Shown: positions 1 through 8,609 of the stretch, in pieces | Layout: each line of letters begins with the position of its first letter | How positions within the stretch are numbered: the first letter of the stretch is position 1 | Assembly (NCBI GenBank): GCA_910584665.1 | Contig: CAJUBL010000044.1 | Location: 1 to 27,946, forward strand | Length of the DNA: 27,946 nt | Reading direction: 5' to 3' | DNA from: an uncultured Muribaculaceae bacterium | GTDB lineage: Bacteria; Bacteroidota; Bacteroidia; Bacteroidales; Muribaculaceae | The notes under the pieces: generated by a model | What the model saw: only the letters and a program-made list of their open reading frames with translations | What the model was told of the DNA's origin: nothing | The model's database searches: none | Position numbers and translations under genes: made by a program

Positions 1-666
1 GGTCAGTTTTCCACCTTCACGCGCCGGACGGCCCTTTTCCCGAACATCGAAAGCAATGGCGTTAGCCCGACGGGTAGAGGAAGTATTCAGATTGAAATTT
101 ACGGCAATGAGAAAATCACGGGCTCCCACAACAGTCGCTCCCGTACGGGCCACACCATCATCATATGGACGATCACCGAAATCAGGACCCGATCCCGGCA
201 CCGACATCTTCTCAGGCAAAGCTTCATACTCACCCTTGCGGCACACAGCCAGATTCTTACGTTCCGGAGTAAAAGCCGCAGCTTCGTAACAATATGTAGG
301 AATATTCAATTCAGCGGATATGCGTTCGGCAAGTTTACGGGACATCTCGGCACACTCCTCAAGAGAGATGCCCGACACGGGAATAAGAGGCAGCACGTCG
401 GTAGCACCCATGCGGGGATGGGCTCCGTGATGCTTTCTCATGTCTATAAGCTCGGCGGCCTTTGCGACCGATCTGAAAGCAGCCTCCACGACAGCCTCCG
501 GCTCTCCTACAAATGTCACAACCGTGCGGTTTGTGGCCGCACCCGGATCGACATCAAGGAGTTTCACACCGTCAACAGATTCGATTGCATCGGTAATGCT
601 CCTGATAACTGTCATATCGCGTCCCTCGCTGAAGTTGGGAACGCACTCTATGATACGTTTTTCCAT
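1..666 (-). CDS. ftcD: Glutamate formimidoyltransferase, 5' part (gene runs off the left edge)
   Basis: The reverse strand from an ATG at 664-666 stays open for 222 codons to the window edge. It begins MEKRIIECVPNFSEGRD, the characteristic N-terminus of glutamate formimidoyltransferase, and continues with the family segments VDPGAATNRTVVTFVG, HHGAHPRMGATDVLPLIP and VGARDFLIAVNFNL. The known enzyme moves the formimino group from N-formimidoyl-glutamate to tetrahydrofolate in histidine degradation, in the cytoplasm. The His-rich HHGAHPR segment matches the active-site region of the formiminotransferase N-domain. Only the N-terminal two thirds of a roughly 300-residue protein is visible, so I cannot tell whether a cyclodeaminase domain follows. 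No clear TAnnTTTG promoter lies in the 76-base gap upstream. Family assignment is confident; the symbol follows the family name. Confidence 0.9.
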   Translation of the reverse strand, partial: MEKRIIECVPNFSEGRDMTVIRSITDAIESVDGVKLLDVDPGAATNRTVVTFVGEPEAVVEAAFRSVAKAAELIDMRKHHGAHPRMGATDVLPLIPVSGISLEECAEMSRKLAERISAELNIPTYCYEAAAFTPERKNLAVCRKGEYEALPEKMSVPGSGPDFGDRPYDDGVARTGATVVGARDFLIAVNFNLNTSSTRRANAIAFDVREKGRPAREGGKLT

Positions 667-714
667 GGTTAAATATAAAGATCAGTTAAATAAGGTATAT
701 ATGTAGACTCATCA

Positions 715-741
715 GGATTGACGGCATGATGCCGCCAATCC
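715..741 (-). terminator. Hairpin after the DUF3108 gene
   Basis: An inverted repeat lies one base beyond the stop codon of the DUF3108 gene. GGATTG (715-720) pairs with CAATCC (736-741), and CGGCA pairs with TGCCG around a TGA loop, with one A/C mismatch between the two stems. No T-tract follows on the reverse strand (the next bases are TGATGAGTC), so it is not a classic intrinsic terminator. It may stabilise the mRNA 3' end or mark the boundary with the downstream formimidoyltransferase gene. Confidence 0.5.
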
Positions 742-742
742 G

Positions 743-1507
743 TCAAGGCTGATAATAGCAACGTATGGAACCGATAGGCAGATTGCCTACCATAAGCAAC
801 GGTATGCGGTTGCCATCGGTCGAGATCCATGCCTGCATGTCATCACTGCTCTTCTTGCCGTTACCCGTGGTGAATGTGAATCTGATATAGTAGCATGGAT
901 ACTTCTTATTGTCAATCTCGACTTTTTTTATACCGTGATAAGTTATCTTCAGGGTTTCCTTTTTGGTTCCCGAGAAGATATTGGTAGTAACACTCTGGCC
1001 TGGTTCCATTACCTGATAATCGATATGACGCATGTAATAGAACGAACTCAGCATATCGAGCGTCGTACCGGTACCGCTTATGCTCACTGTACTATAGACC
1101 ATTTCCTTTGTCTTCTTCTGCTCGCGCCAACGGTGACAGTTTCCAATCACCTCACCTGTCGTACGGTCATACTCAATAACGTCGCGCTTGAACTCCCCGC
1201 CTTCCCGGGCGATCTTCTCATAATATACCGGCTCAAGAGAATCCTCCATGATGGTACCGGTGAGCGTATCACGGACAGAATAGAACTTGTCGGCCCACGA
1301 TGCCGACCGTCCCACGAGCGTAGACCTGAAATATCCGTCGTCAAAATCATGAGTCGAGAGAGTCACTGTTCCAGCCTGTTTGGATATGATTCCCCACTTG
1401 TACATGACCTTGTAACGCAGTTTCTCAACAGAGGGGGTATAAGCCTGTTGCGCCGTAGCCATGGCAACCGACATCATGAAGACAAATAATGCAAGTATAT
1501 TTCTCAT
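743..1507 (-). CDS. DUF3108 family exported protein
   Basis: A 254-residue protein starting MRNILALFVFMMSVAMATAQ, a clear Sec signal peptide with likely cleavage after ATA or AQ. The mature part is beta-rich with no catalytic motif I recognise. It resembles DUF3108 proteins of Bacteroidetes, which are small periplasmic or outer-membrane-associated proteins of unknown function. The start was chosen at 1505-1507 because the signal peptide begins there, and a longer frame to 1600 would overlap the thymidine kinase gene by 86 bases. With this start the gap to tdk is 7 bases, so it is the last gene of the galE-phosphatase-tdk-DUF3108 operon. Function unknown. The DUF assignment is from memory of the family pattern. 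Confidence 0.8.
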   Translation of the reverse strand: MRNILALFVFMMSVAMATAQQAYTPSVEKLRYKVMYKWGIISKQAGTVTLSTHDFDDGYFRSTLVGRSASWADKFYSVRDTLTGTIMEDSLEPVYYEKIAREGGEFKRDVIEYDRTTGEVIGNCHRWREQKKTKEMVYSTVSISGTGTTLDMLSSFYYMRHIDYQVMEPGQSVTTNIFSGTKKETLKITYHGIKKVEIDNKKYPCYYIRFTFTTGNGKKSSDDMQAWISTDGNRIPLLMVGNLPIGSIRCYYQP

Positions 1508-1514
1508 ATCCGGA

Positions 1515-2138
1515 TCATATAAATGGAAGAATATCGCGTGACGACTGTTCGATACGCTTGTTACGCCAACACTTACGACAAACTGCGATATACCTGTCAT
1601 CTCCGCCTATCTCAACCTGAGCACCCTCGACCACAAAATCACCGGCGGCATCAATGCGGGCGTTTACAATAGTCTTGTGTCCGCAGGTACATGTTGATTT
1701 TACCTCGTCAATAGTGTCGGCGATTTCAAACAGACGTCTCGACCCTTCAAACAGACGGGACTGGAAATCGGTTCGCAATCCGTAACATATGACATTACAC
1801 CCGAAATCGTCAACCACCCGCGATAACTGGTCGACCTGCTCTGACGACAGAAACTGAGCCTCATCGATAAGAAACCAGTCAATCATCTTGCCTGTTTTCT
1901 CAAACAGTTCCCTGGCGTAATCATAGAGGTCTGTGTCATGATATATCCAGTCACATTCACGCTCGATCCCTATACGGGATTTTATAACGTTCTTACTGTC
2001 ACGCGTATCGATCACAGGTTTGAGGCACCGGTATTGCATGCCTCGCTCCTCGAAGTTATAGGCTGTGGTGAGCAGCATGGCTGTCTTGGCCGATCCCATC
2101 GTGCCATAGCGGAAGTATAGTTTTCCTATGCGGTTCAT
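1515..2138 (-). CDS. tdk: Thymidine kinase (type II, zinc-binding)
   Basis: A 207-residue cytosolic enzyme that phosphorylates thymidine to dTMP with ATP in pyrimidine salvage. Visible motifs are a P-loop variant GTMGSAKT (residues 12-19), the catalytic DEAQF (92-96, Glu93 the expected base), the nucleoside-site segment CYGLRTDFQSRLFEGS (118-133), the paired zinc ligands CTC (150-152) and CRKC (187-190), and the late GDDRYIAVCRKC lasso region. The CxC spacing of the first pair is normal for this bacterial group. Length is typical. It lies 5 bases downstream of the phosphatase gene and 7 bases upstream of the DUF3108 gene, so it is probably translated from the galE-promoter transcript. Confidence 0.95.
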   Translation of the reverse strand: MNRIGKLYFRYGTMGSAKTAMLLTTAYNFEERGMQYRCLKPVIDTRDSKNVIKSRIGIERECDWIYHDTDLYDYARELFEKTGKMIDWFLIDEAQFLSSEQVDQLSRVVDDFGCNVICYGLRTDFQSRLFEGSRRLFEIADTIDEVKSTCTCGHKTIVNARIDAAGDFVVEGAQVEIGGDDRYIAVCRKCWRNKRIEQSSRDILPFI

Positions 2139-2143
2139 CGTAT

Positions 2144-3409
2144 TTATCGGTATGGAGTATCAAGGAGTCGGCACAAGGTAGCCCTGGCATCCTCCCAACG
2201 GTAATAAGGGAATATATCAGTAACAGTATCCGGCAATGGCATCTCCTGCTCGTTAAGCATAAACTTGACGATGATATCTCTGCCATCAGACGAACGATAC
2301 AGACGCATCTGGATGTTGGAGGCCATCGGTGAGACACGATAGTCGGCATACACCTTATAAAGACATGAGGGATCGCTTTCCCGGCCCGCAGCCACAGGAA
2401 ACCGAAGTAACCCTGCCAGCGGTATCACCGAACTGTCATGCCCGAATCTCAATGTTGCGCCATGCTCTCCACGGGATATGTAACCATCGGCACAATCCAG
2501 AAAATCAGCAAGTAAGGGCTTGGCACTCTCAATAAAAACTCCCTCATTGTCCGGATTGACCGAGTGACAGGTATAGTAATCATAGTTAAATACCTGCCAT
2601 AAATCAAAGAGTTCTTCGGAAGTAAAAAAATCAAACAGTGATTCTCCTGTCTCAAGATTCGGAAGGTCTATGGCTACCAGATAAACCCACCACATAAAGT
2701 CTCTGGCCGGAACCCGCAGTGCCGATACATCTTTGAATATCGAAGAAGTGAAACGAGTGGGAACAATCTTTCTGTTGCGGAACTCCTCCTGCTTACTTTT
2801 TACCGGATTGTCCTTGTTGAATGCAATGGCATCCACATTAAGATGACTAAGAACATTCATATTACGTTCACTCGACTCCATGGATACATCCAAAGCAGGA
2901 TTATATTGTCTGATTCTGTCGACAAATGCAAACATTGAATGGGCACATCTCATGAAAACTGTCGAGACGGCAGTAACCCTGGCACTGTCATCAAATACCG
3001 GTCCACATTCCTTTAAAAGTCTTGACGCTATGTCACGATGCTGACGGTAACCAAGCGGAGCAAGCTGACCGCCACGCCCCCTGGCATCATCCCATATGCG
3101 TGTCACACGGTGAAACAGATCCTTTCCGCGGGACGTAAGCGACCCCGACTGTTCAGCTGCATTCAGTTCATCATAGACTCTGAAATAATCATTGTCGTCA
3201 CCAAGATAACGGGAACCGTGACGACCATAGTGACTTACATAAAAAGGGATATACCCCGACGGCACCGGTGTCGGTTCATCGATACAGTCAGGGTATGGAA
3301 TATAAAGTCCCGCACACTTCAAAGAGTCGGCAAGCATAATCTCGCGGGTTGTCTGACCCCACGAAACGACAGCCGGCAAAGTGGCGACAAGTATGGCTAT
3401 TAATCTCAC
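2144..3409 (-). CDS. Exported histidine phosphatase (clade 2, acid phosphatase / MINPP-like)
   Basis: A 421-residue protein if read from the GTG at 3407-3409. That start gives RLIAILVATLPAVVSWGQ, a good signal peptide, and lies 13 bases after the galE stop; the open frame extends further upstream only inside galE. The family signature HYGRHG is at residues 60-65 (His64 the phospho-acceptor), and the proton-donor motif RFGHD is near 321-325. This pairing defines clade-2 histidine phosphatases, including phytases, acid phosphatases and multiple inositol polyphosphate phosphatases. It probably acts in the periplasm or on the surface on phosphorylated small molecules; the substrate cannot be read from sequence. 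The operon position between galE and tdk gives no clear hint. The start codon is the main uncertainty. Confidence 0.85.
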   Translation of the reverse strand: MRLIAILVATLPAVVSWGQTTREIMLADSLKCAGLYIPYPDCIDEPTPVPSGYIPFYVSHYGRHGSRYLGDDNDYFRVYDELNAAEQSGSLTSRGKDLFHRVTRIWDDARGRGGQLAPLGYRQHRDIASRLLKECGPVFDDSARVTAVSTVFMRCAHSMFAFVDRIRQYNPALDVSMESSERNMNVLSHLNVDAIAFNKDNPVKSKQEEFRNRKIVPTRFTSSIFKDVSALRVPARDFMWWVYLVAIDLPNLETGESLFDFFTSEELFDLWQVFNYDYYTCHSVNPDNEGVFIESAKPLLADFLDCADGYISRGEHGATLRFGHDSSVIPLAGLLRFPVAAGRESDPSCLYKVYADYRVSPMASNIQMRLYRSSDGRDIIVKFMLNEQEMPLPDTVTDIFPYYRWEDARATLCRLLDTPYR

Positions 3410-3422
3410 TTGAAAATTCTTT

Positions 3423-4460
3423 TTACATGATGCCGCGCTCACGCAGTCTGCACTGCCAGGCCCATGCCGATCGCATGGTGTCGTCAAGAGGTGTTGAGGC
3501 AACCCAGCCAAGCACATTGTTGGCATAAGTGGGATCGGCCCAGACCTTCTCGATGTCTCCGGCACGCCGTCCCACAATCTTGTGCGGAACAGTCACACCG
3601 GTAGAACGTTCAAACGCATTGATAAGCTCAAGCACAGATACTCCGCGGCCTGTACCAAGATTGAATATCTCGATCTTCTCGTCACTCCTGTCCATAAGCA
3701 TACGCTCGACAGCGATCACGTGAGCCTTGGCCAGGTCAACCACATCGATATAGTCACGTATGCATGAACCATCGGGAGTATTATAGTCATCACCAAAGAC
3801 ACTCAGCTCCTTACGTATTCCGATAGCAGTCTGTGTAAGATATGGAATAAGGTTCTGCGGCACCCCGTTGGGAAGTTCTCCTATCTCGGCGCTCGGATGG
3901 GCACCGACAGGGTTGAAGTAACGCAGGATCACACTCTTGAACGGAGCACCGGCATTTATGACATCGGTGATGATTTCCTCTGAGATCTGCTTTGTATTTC
4001 CATAAGGTGAAGTTGCTTTCTTGATAGGCGATTTCTCGGTAACGGGATTTACATCAGGCTCACCATATACGGTACATGATGACGAGAACACAATACCCTT
4101 CACATCATTAGGACCCATGAGCTCGAGAAGATTCATCAGGGTATTGAGGTTGTTGCGATAATAGAGGATAGGCTTCTGCATCGACTCACCTACGGCCTTA
4201 CTGGCGGCAAAGTTGATGATCCCCTTGATATCAGTATACTTGGCAAAGAGCGCCCTGAGTACATCAATATCGGTACAGTCGCCCTCAACAAAATCCGGAC
4301 GAATACCGGTTATGCGCTCTATACCGTCAAGTACTGCACGGTCGCTGTTGGAAAGATTATCAATGATCACAACCGGATATCCGGCCTGCTGAAGTTCAAC
4401 TACGGTATGTGAACCGATATAACCGGTACCGCCGGTAACAAGAATACGTTCAGTTTTCAT
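3423..4460 (-). CDS. galE: UDP-glucose 4-epimerase
   Basis: A 345-residue short-chain-dehydrogenase-fold enzyme interconverting UDP-glucose and UDP-galactose (Leloir pathway, also supplying galactose for cell-surface glycans). It shows the NAD-binding GGTGYIGSH near residues 10-18, the SSSCTVYG segment containing the catalytic Ser/Thr, the catalytic YGNTK pair, RYFNPVGAHPSAEIGE in the sugar-binding region, and DYIDVVDLAKAH. Length is standard for bacterial GalE and no residue looks missing. It is first in the operon galE-phosphatase-tdk-DUF3108. A Bacteroidetes-type promoter lies 31-61 bases upstream. Confidence 0.96.
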   Translation of the reverse strand: MKTERILVTGGTGYIGSHTVVELQQAGYPVVIIDNLSNSDRAVLDGIERITGIRPDFVEGDCTDIDVLRALFAKYTDIKGIINFAASKAVGESMQKPILYYRNNLNTLMNLLELMGPNDVKGIVFSSSCTVYGEPDVNPVTEKSPIKKATSPYGNTKQISEEIITDVINAGAPFKSVILRYFNPVGAHPSAEIGELPNGVPQNLIPYLTQTAIGIRKELSVFGDDYNTPDGSCIRDYIDVVDLAKAHVIAVERMLMDRSDEKIEIFNLGTGRGVSVLELINAFERSTGVTVPHKIVGRRAGDIEKVWADPTYANNVLGWVASTPLDDTMRSAWAWQCRLRERGIM

Positions 4461-4490
4461 TAATGTAGATGTGTTAGTTTTATCTGGTCA

Positions 4491-4521
4491 CAAATTTACA
4501 ATATCTTTTCGATATTACAAA
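4491..4521 (-). promoter_or_regulatory. Promoter of the galE operon (Bacteroidetes type)
   Basis: On the reverse strand TTTG (4518-4521) is followed after 19 bp by TAAATTTG (4491-4498). This matches the Bacteroidetes primary-sigma consensus TTTG-N19-21-TAnnTTTG exactly. Transcription should start near 4484, leaving a leader of about 25 bases. The spacer contains a perfect inverted repeat, AATATC (4500-4505) and GATATT (4511-4516). Confidence 0.75.
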
Positions 4522-4541
4522 CACAAATAAATCAAAAGAGA

Positions 4542-4557
4542 CACATCATATTATGTG
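4542..4557. promoter_or_regulatory. Near-perfect palindrome upstream of the galE promoter
   Basis: CACATCATATTATGTG is a 16-bp inverted repeat with one mismatched position pair, centred about 30 bp upstream of the galE -33 element. It lies in the gap between the U32 gene stop and the galE promoter. Size and placement fit a site for a dimeric activator, but it could also be chance in AT-rich DNA. The regulator is unknown. Confidence 0.3.
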
Positions 4558-4594
4558 ATAAACCGACATCTCAGACAAAAAAATACGGTAGAAT

Positions 4595-6448
4595 TCAACG
4601 GGGACTGCGGGTATGAACCGACATTTCGCAACGGGCACATTCAAAATGCAGATCAAACTCAAAGTTACGTCCTCTCAGAATCAGCGGGCCCTGAAGCCTT
4701 CGGCCTTCGGGAGTGCGCAGACAGCACCCCAACTCGCGGCGAATACAATAACGTGTCAGCATCACGCGTGTGCCATACGGAGCCCGGCTCAATTCAATAG
4801 CCGGTTCGATGCTCTCGGCTCCGGCATCCCGATAGAATTTCTCTGACAGCCTGTTGGCAATGTTGTCACTATATTCGAGCCGCTTATTCACCAGATGCGG
4901 CCTGACAGTCGGCTGTCGGCGCAACTCAGGCTGACAGGCAATTCTCATAGCCCTGTCAAACAATGATATTGCCTCACGACGCAACGCAGTCAGAGCAGAC
5001 AACGGGACAAAGACATCGGCGCCAAGACGATCATACACATTACTTATTTCATAGACGGTATTGCCCAGTTTGGCGAGCACATCACGCCGGGCCTTAAGCT
5101 GCGGGGTTCTGGCAACTGGCAAAACTGTATCAAGTTGCATTGTCGCCGAGACCTCAAATGTACTATTACCGGCCATCGCCACATCAAGCACAAGAAGCGA
5201 TCCTCCAGAGGCAAGTCTCAGAGTCATGTCTATATCAATGACACGGCGTGCTGTAGCACGCTCCATCATAGCCTCCCGACGTATATCACGGTTGCGGAAC
5301 AGCTTTATACCAGGCTTCAGCCCTTCAACTTCAGACTGAAGATGAAGCGTCTGTCCCTCGACACGATTCACCCTGAACCCACGTAGGACACCTCCGGCAT
5401 CGAAAAACGTAAGCCCGTCTCCATTAGCCAGTTTCACATTGTTTCTGACTACAATATTCCTCCCGTTGACTCTTGTCACAACACCGGCAGGAGATCCCGT
5501 ACTTTTGGGGGTATCGATCGAAGCCATCCGCTCCACAGGACGGCGCTGATGCAGGAAATAATCGGTATATCCGCGGTTAAACGAATCACTGAGTCCTGCA
5601 TCGAAAGTACGGACCACACGGCCTCGTGAACGACGGCAAAGATCCGATCGCCCGGCAACTATTCGGTCAAGTTCCCGACTATATACACTGACTACGGTCT
5701 TGACATAGCTGACATCCTTCAGCCGTCCCTCTATCTTAAAAGAATCGACACCGGCATCAATCATCTCGTCAAGCCACTGCAGACGATTCATATCACGCAG
5801 TGACAGAAGGTGCTTGCCGGTGACAACACATTTCCCGTTACCATCGATAAGATCATATGGAAGACGACATATCTGGGCACACTCGCCACGATTGGCACTA
5901 CGGCCCGTAATAACATGACTGGCCTGACAGTTTCCACTATAGCTCACACAGAGAGCCCCGTGCACAAATGCCTCCAGAGGCACAGTCGTGGCCCTCCTCA
6001 CAGCCCTGATCTCGTCAAGAGTAAGTTCACGGGCCAGCACAAGCTGAGAGAATCCGGCATCTTCCAGAAATCCGGCCCGGTCAGGACCTGATATGTCACA
6101 CTGTGTGCTGGCATGAAACGCTATAGGAGGCAGGTCCATCTCAAGAAGGGCCATATCCTGTATGATCAGAGCATCGGCCCCTGCCGCATAGAGCTCGTTC
6201 ACAAGAATTTCCACCTGACGTAACTCATTATCATACACGAGAGTGTTAAGCGTTACATAGACACGGGCATTAAAGCAATGTGCATAGTCGGCTACACGGC
6301 GTATGTCATCAACGGAATTTCCGGCCGCATGACGTGCTCCATGATGTGAAGCACCAATATATACAGCGTCAGCACCATGGTCAATGGCCGCAATAGCGAT
6401 ATCGGCCGTACGGGCCGGAGCTAACAGTTCGAGTACTCTCTGAGCCAC
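4595..6448 (-). CDS. U32-family protein (RlhA/YdcP-like, probable RNA-hydroxylation Fe-S enzyme)
   Basis: A 617-residue protein read from a GTG at 6446-6448; an in-frame TGA just upstream rules out a longer start. The N-terminal TIM-barrel-like U32 domain begins ELLAPARTADIAIAAIDHGADAVYIG, followed by FHASTQCDISG and the U32 signature EAFVHGALCVSYSGNC. Cysteines 167, 174, 190 and 194 fit the Fe-S cluster ligands described for U32 proteins. The C-terminal half, ending FECARCEMSV, fits the DUF3656 region found in RlhA (23S rRNA C2501 hydroxylation). Older annotation as a collagenase-like protease is probably misleading. It is 86 bases downstream of pgeF in the same direction. The assignment to RlhA rather than another long U32 subgroup is inference. 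Confidence 0.85.
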   Translation of the reverse strand: MAQRVLELLAPARTADIAIAAIDHGADAVYIGASHHGARHAAGNSVDDIRRVADYAHCFNARVYVTLNTLVYDNELRQVEILVNELYAAGADALIIQDMALLEMDLPPIAFHASTQCDISGPDRAGFLEDAGFSQLVLARELTLDEIRAVRRATTVPLEAFVHGALCVSYSGNCQASHVITGRSANRGECAQICRLPYDLIDGNGKCVVTGKHLLSLRDMNRLQWLDEMIDAGVDSFKIEGRLKDVSYVKTVVSVYSRELDRIVAGRSDLCRRSRGRVVRTFDAGLSDSFNRGYTDYFLHQRRPVERMASIDTPKSTGSPAGVVTRVNGRNIVVRNNVKLANGDGLTFFDAGGVLRGFRVNRVEGQTLHLQSEVEGLKPGIKLFRNRDIRREAMMERATARRVIDIDMTLRLASGGSLLVLDVAMAGNSTFEVSATMQLDTVLPVARTPQLKARRDVLAKLGNTVYEISNVYDRLGADVFVPLSALTALRREAISLFDRAMRIACQPELRRQPTVRPHLVNKRLEYSDNIANRLSEKFYRDAGAESIEPAIELSRAPYGTRVMLTRYCIRRELGCCLRTPEGRRLQGPLILRGRNFEFDLHFECARCEMSVHTRSPR

Positions 6449-6534
6449 CTTGTATAATCAGAAATTAAAAATTAAAGACTTTAAAAAAAACAATCCGGAC
6501 CATGTACCACATATATGGCTGAAGTTACTTATAA

Positions 6535-7293
6535 TCAATTTGATTTCAACATTATTAACGACAGTGTCCGGCCAGAGCAGACTCCATGGCGCCGGGCCGA
6601 CCACCATGTGGAAGAATTGCATCGGGAACAGGGAACCGCCGACATATCGATATTGTCCTCATTCAGCCCGGCCCGCTTGAGATCCTGTAGAATAGCCGCA
6701 CGCAGATCAACATGCGGACGACCTCCATTACTATCCTTGCTGACAATTAAATCAACTGCAGGAAATGATTTCTCAAACTCATCGGCCACCTCCTGCCCCA
6801 CCTCAAAGCATCCAACACATATCGATGGCCCCATCACAGCCCTGACTCGCCAAGGCACAGCGCCATTGGCAGCCATAACATCAAGAGTCTTCTCTACGAT
6901 ATGTCCCACGGTTCCACGCCAGCCCGAGTGGACGGCGGCAATGATGCCGGTCTCTTCATCGGCCATGAGCACAGGAACACAGTCAGCGGTATTGACGGCA
7001 AGAGCGACACCGGGAAGCGATGTGACCAGAGCGTCCACATCATCAGGATACTGTTCGGTAACATTCTCTATGACAGCCACATTCAGAGAGTGAGTCTGTC
7101 TTGGAACAACGACATTATGCAGACCGTCGACCGATTGCATCAGTTCCTGTCGGCACAAAGCGACATGCACCGGGTCATCGCCGGTATAGAAGCAGACACT
7201 GAATCCATCGTATGGGTCTTCCGGACAGCCGGTATCACGCTCTGTCGAAAAAGCAACGATTCTCCCGCCAAGACTGTAACTCAGCTTTTTCAT
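6535..7293 (-). CDS. pgeF: Multicopper-polyphenol-oxidase-fold protein PgeF/YfiH (peptidoglycan editing factor)
   Basis: A 252-residue DUF152 (laccase-domain) protein. The three metal-site signatures are present: PRQTHS (His68), NTADCVPVL (Cys105) and AVHSGWRGT (His122), followed by MGPSICVGCFEVG and the C-terminal CSRCNSSTWWSARRHG. E. coli YfiH/PgeF removes wrongly incorporated L-Ser from peptidoglycan precursors, and other relatives act on purine nucleosides, so the precise role here is open. Its ATG overlaps the obgE stop as ATGA, so the two are translationally coupled. Length is typical. Confidence 0.9.
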   Translation of the reverse strand: MKKLSYSLGGRIVAFSTERDTGCPEDPYDGFSVCFYTGDDPVHVALCRQELMQSVDGLHNVVVPRQTHSLNVAVIENVTEQYPDDVDALVTSLPGVALAVNTADCVPVLMADEETGIIAAVHSGWRGTVGHIVEKTLDVMAANGAVPWRVRAVMGPSICVGCFEVGQEVADEFEKSFPAVDLIVSKDSNGGRPHVDLRAAILQDLKRAGLNEDNIDMSAVPCSRCNSSTWWSARRHGVCSGRTLSLIMLKSN

Positions 7294-8522
7294 TGAACAT
7301 TATCGGGAATTCCATCCGGGAACATATCCTGAGCCGATGACTCATCATACTCATCCCAGTCATAATCCTCATCAAGCATCTCTCCGCCGAAATCTTCTCC
7401 CGGATCCGTATCATCCACATCGTCAGGAGCAGGAACATTCCCGAAGATGAAATCGTCTTCCTCACGCACACGATGATGACCGTCAAGCGGTCTGTGTGTA
7501 ATCGGCATGGTATCGCCAATGCGGTTATTCTCGTCATTGACAGCACTCCACAGCATATCTTTCAGTTCAGTAAGTCCCTGTCCGGTAACCGATGAAATAA
7601 ATATGTGAGGCAGATCACCGGGAAGCGTCCCTGTTATCTCTTCAATAAGCTCATTGTCAAGCATATCACTCTTGGATATAGCCAGAATGCGCGGTTTGTC
7701 CATAAGCTGCGGATTGAACTGTTCAAGTTCGTTCAGAAGCACCTTATATTCTTCAGTAATATCATCGGCATCGGCCGGAACCATAAACAGCAGTACAGCG
7801 TTTCGCTCAATATGCCGCAGGAAACGGAGTCCCAGACCTTTACCCTCACTTGCACCCTCAATTATACCTGGTATGTCAGCCATCACAAAAGAGCGGTTGT
7901 CACGATATGAGACGATTCCGAGCTGAGGCTCCATCGTAGTGAAAGGATAATCGGCAATCTTTGGTCTGGCGGTCGATAACGATGACAACAGAGTGGATTT
8001 TCCCGCATTCGGGAATCCGACCAGACCGACATCAGCGAGAAGCTTGAGTTCCAGAACAATACTGCGTTCTATAGCTGGTTCACCTGGCTGAGCATAACGC
8101 GGAGTACGGTTGGTAGCCGACTTGAAGTGCCAGTTACCCAGCCCGCCACGTCCGCCTCTCAGAAGTTTTACCTCCTGGCCGTCATCGGTAACCTCACACA
8201 GGTATTCGCCTGTCTCAGCATCAAATACCACAGTACCACATGGCACATCAATGATGACATCGTCACCATCTTTACCGAAACTGCGGCCGCCGGAACCACT
8301 CTGACCGTTACCTGCAAAAATATGTCGTCGGTATCGCAGAGGCAGAAGAGTCCACATGTCACGGTCACCACGCAGAATGATATGACCGCCACGACCACCG
8401 TCTCCGCCGTCAGGACCACCCTTGGGTACATATTTGGCCCGGTAAAAGTGACGCGAGCCGGCGCCACCCTTTCCAGAGCGGCAAAGAATCTTCACATAAT
8501 CTATAAAGTTTGAGTCAGCCAT
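7290..8522 (-). CDS. obgE: Obg-family GTPase
   Basis: A 410-residue ribosome-assembly GTPase acting on the large subunit. The N-terminal Obg domain (about 1-158) is glycine-rich (KGGPDGGDGGRGG at 34-46, NGQSGSGG). The G domain shows G1 GFPNAGKST (169-177), G2 TTMEPQLG, G3 DIPG (216-219) followed by IIEGASEGKGLG, G4 SKSD (283-286, Ser in place of the usual Asn) and G5 ISSVTG. After residue 340 there is a strongly acidic tail rich in Asp and Glu rather than a folded OCT domain. It overlaps pgeF by 4 bases and lies 87 bases after the PtmE-like gene; I see no convincing promoter or terminator in that gap. Confidence 0.95.
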   Translation of the reverse strand: MADSNFIDYVKILCRSGKGGAGSRHFYRAKYVPKGGPDGGDGGRGGHIILRGDRDMWTLLPLRYRRHIFAGNGQSGSGGRSFGKDGDDVIIDVPCGTVVFDAETGEYLCEVTDDGQEVKLLRGGRGGLGNWHFKSATNRTPRYAQPGEPAIERSIVLELKLLADVGLVGFPNAGKSTLLSSLSTARPKIADYPFTTMEPQLGIVSYRDNRSFVMADIPGIIEGASEGKGLGLRFLRHIERNAVLLFMVPADADDITEEYKVLLNELEQFNPQLMDKPRILAISKSDMLDNELIEEITGTLPGDLPHIFISSVTGQGLTELKDMLWSAVNDENNRIGDTMPITHRPLDGHHRVREEDDFIFGNVPAPDDVDDTDPGEDFGGEMLDEDYDWDEYDESSAQDMFPDGIPDNVQ

Positions 8523-8609
8523 TTATCTAATAAGGATTTAAGTATTCGGAATCATACAACACACAGCACACAAGAAAGGACATGGCAATAATATCTGGTT
8601 TTCAATTAT

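Noticed and set aside
935..1489. 184-residue forward open frame across the DUF3108 gene
   Set aside because: It is antisense to a gene with a good signal peptide and operon spacing, and shows no domain of its own.
6449..6534. T-run after pgeF as an intrinsic terminator
   Set aside because: No convincing stem precedes the run of T on the reverse strand.
6515..7093. 192-residue forward open frame across pgeF
   Set aside because: It lies antisense to pgeF, whose metal-site motifs are intact, and its sequence is low in family-like features.
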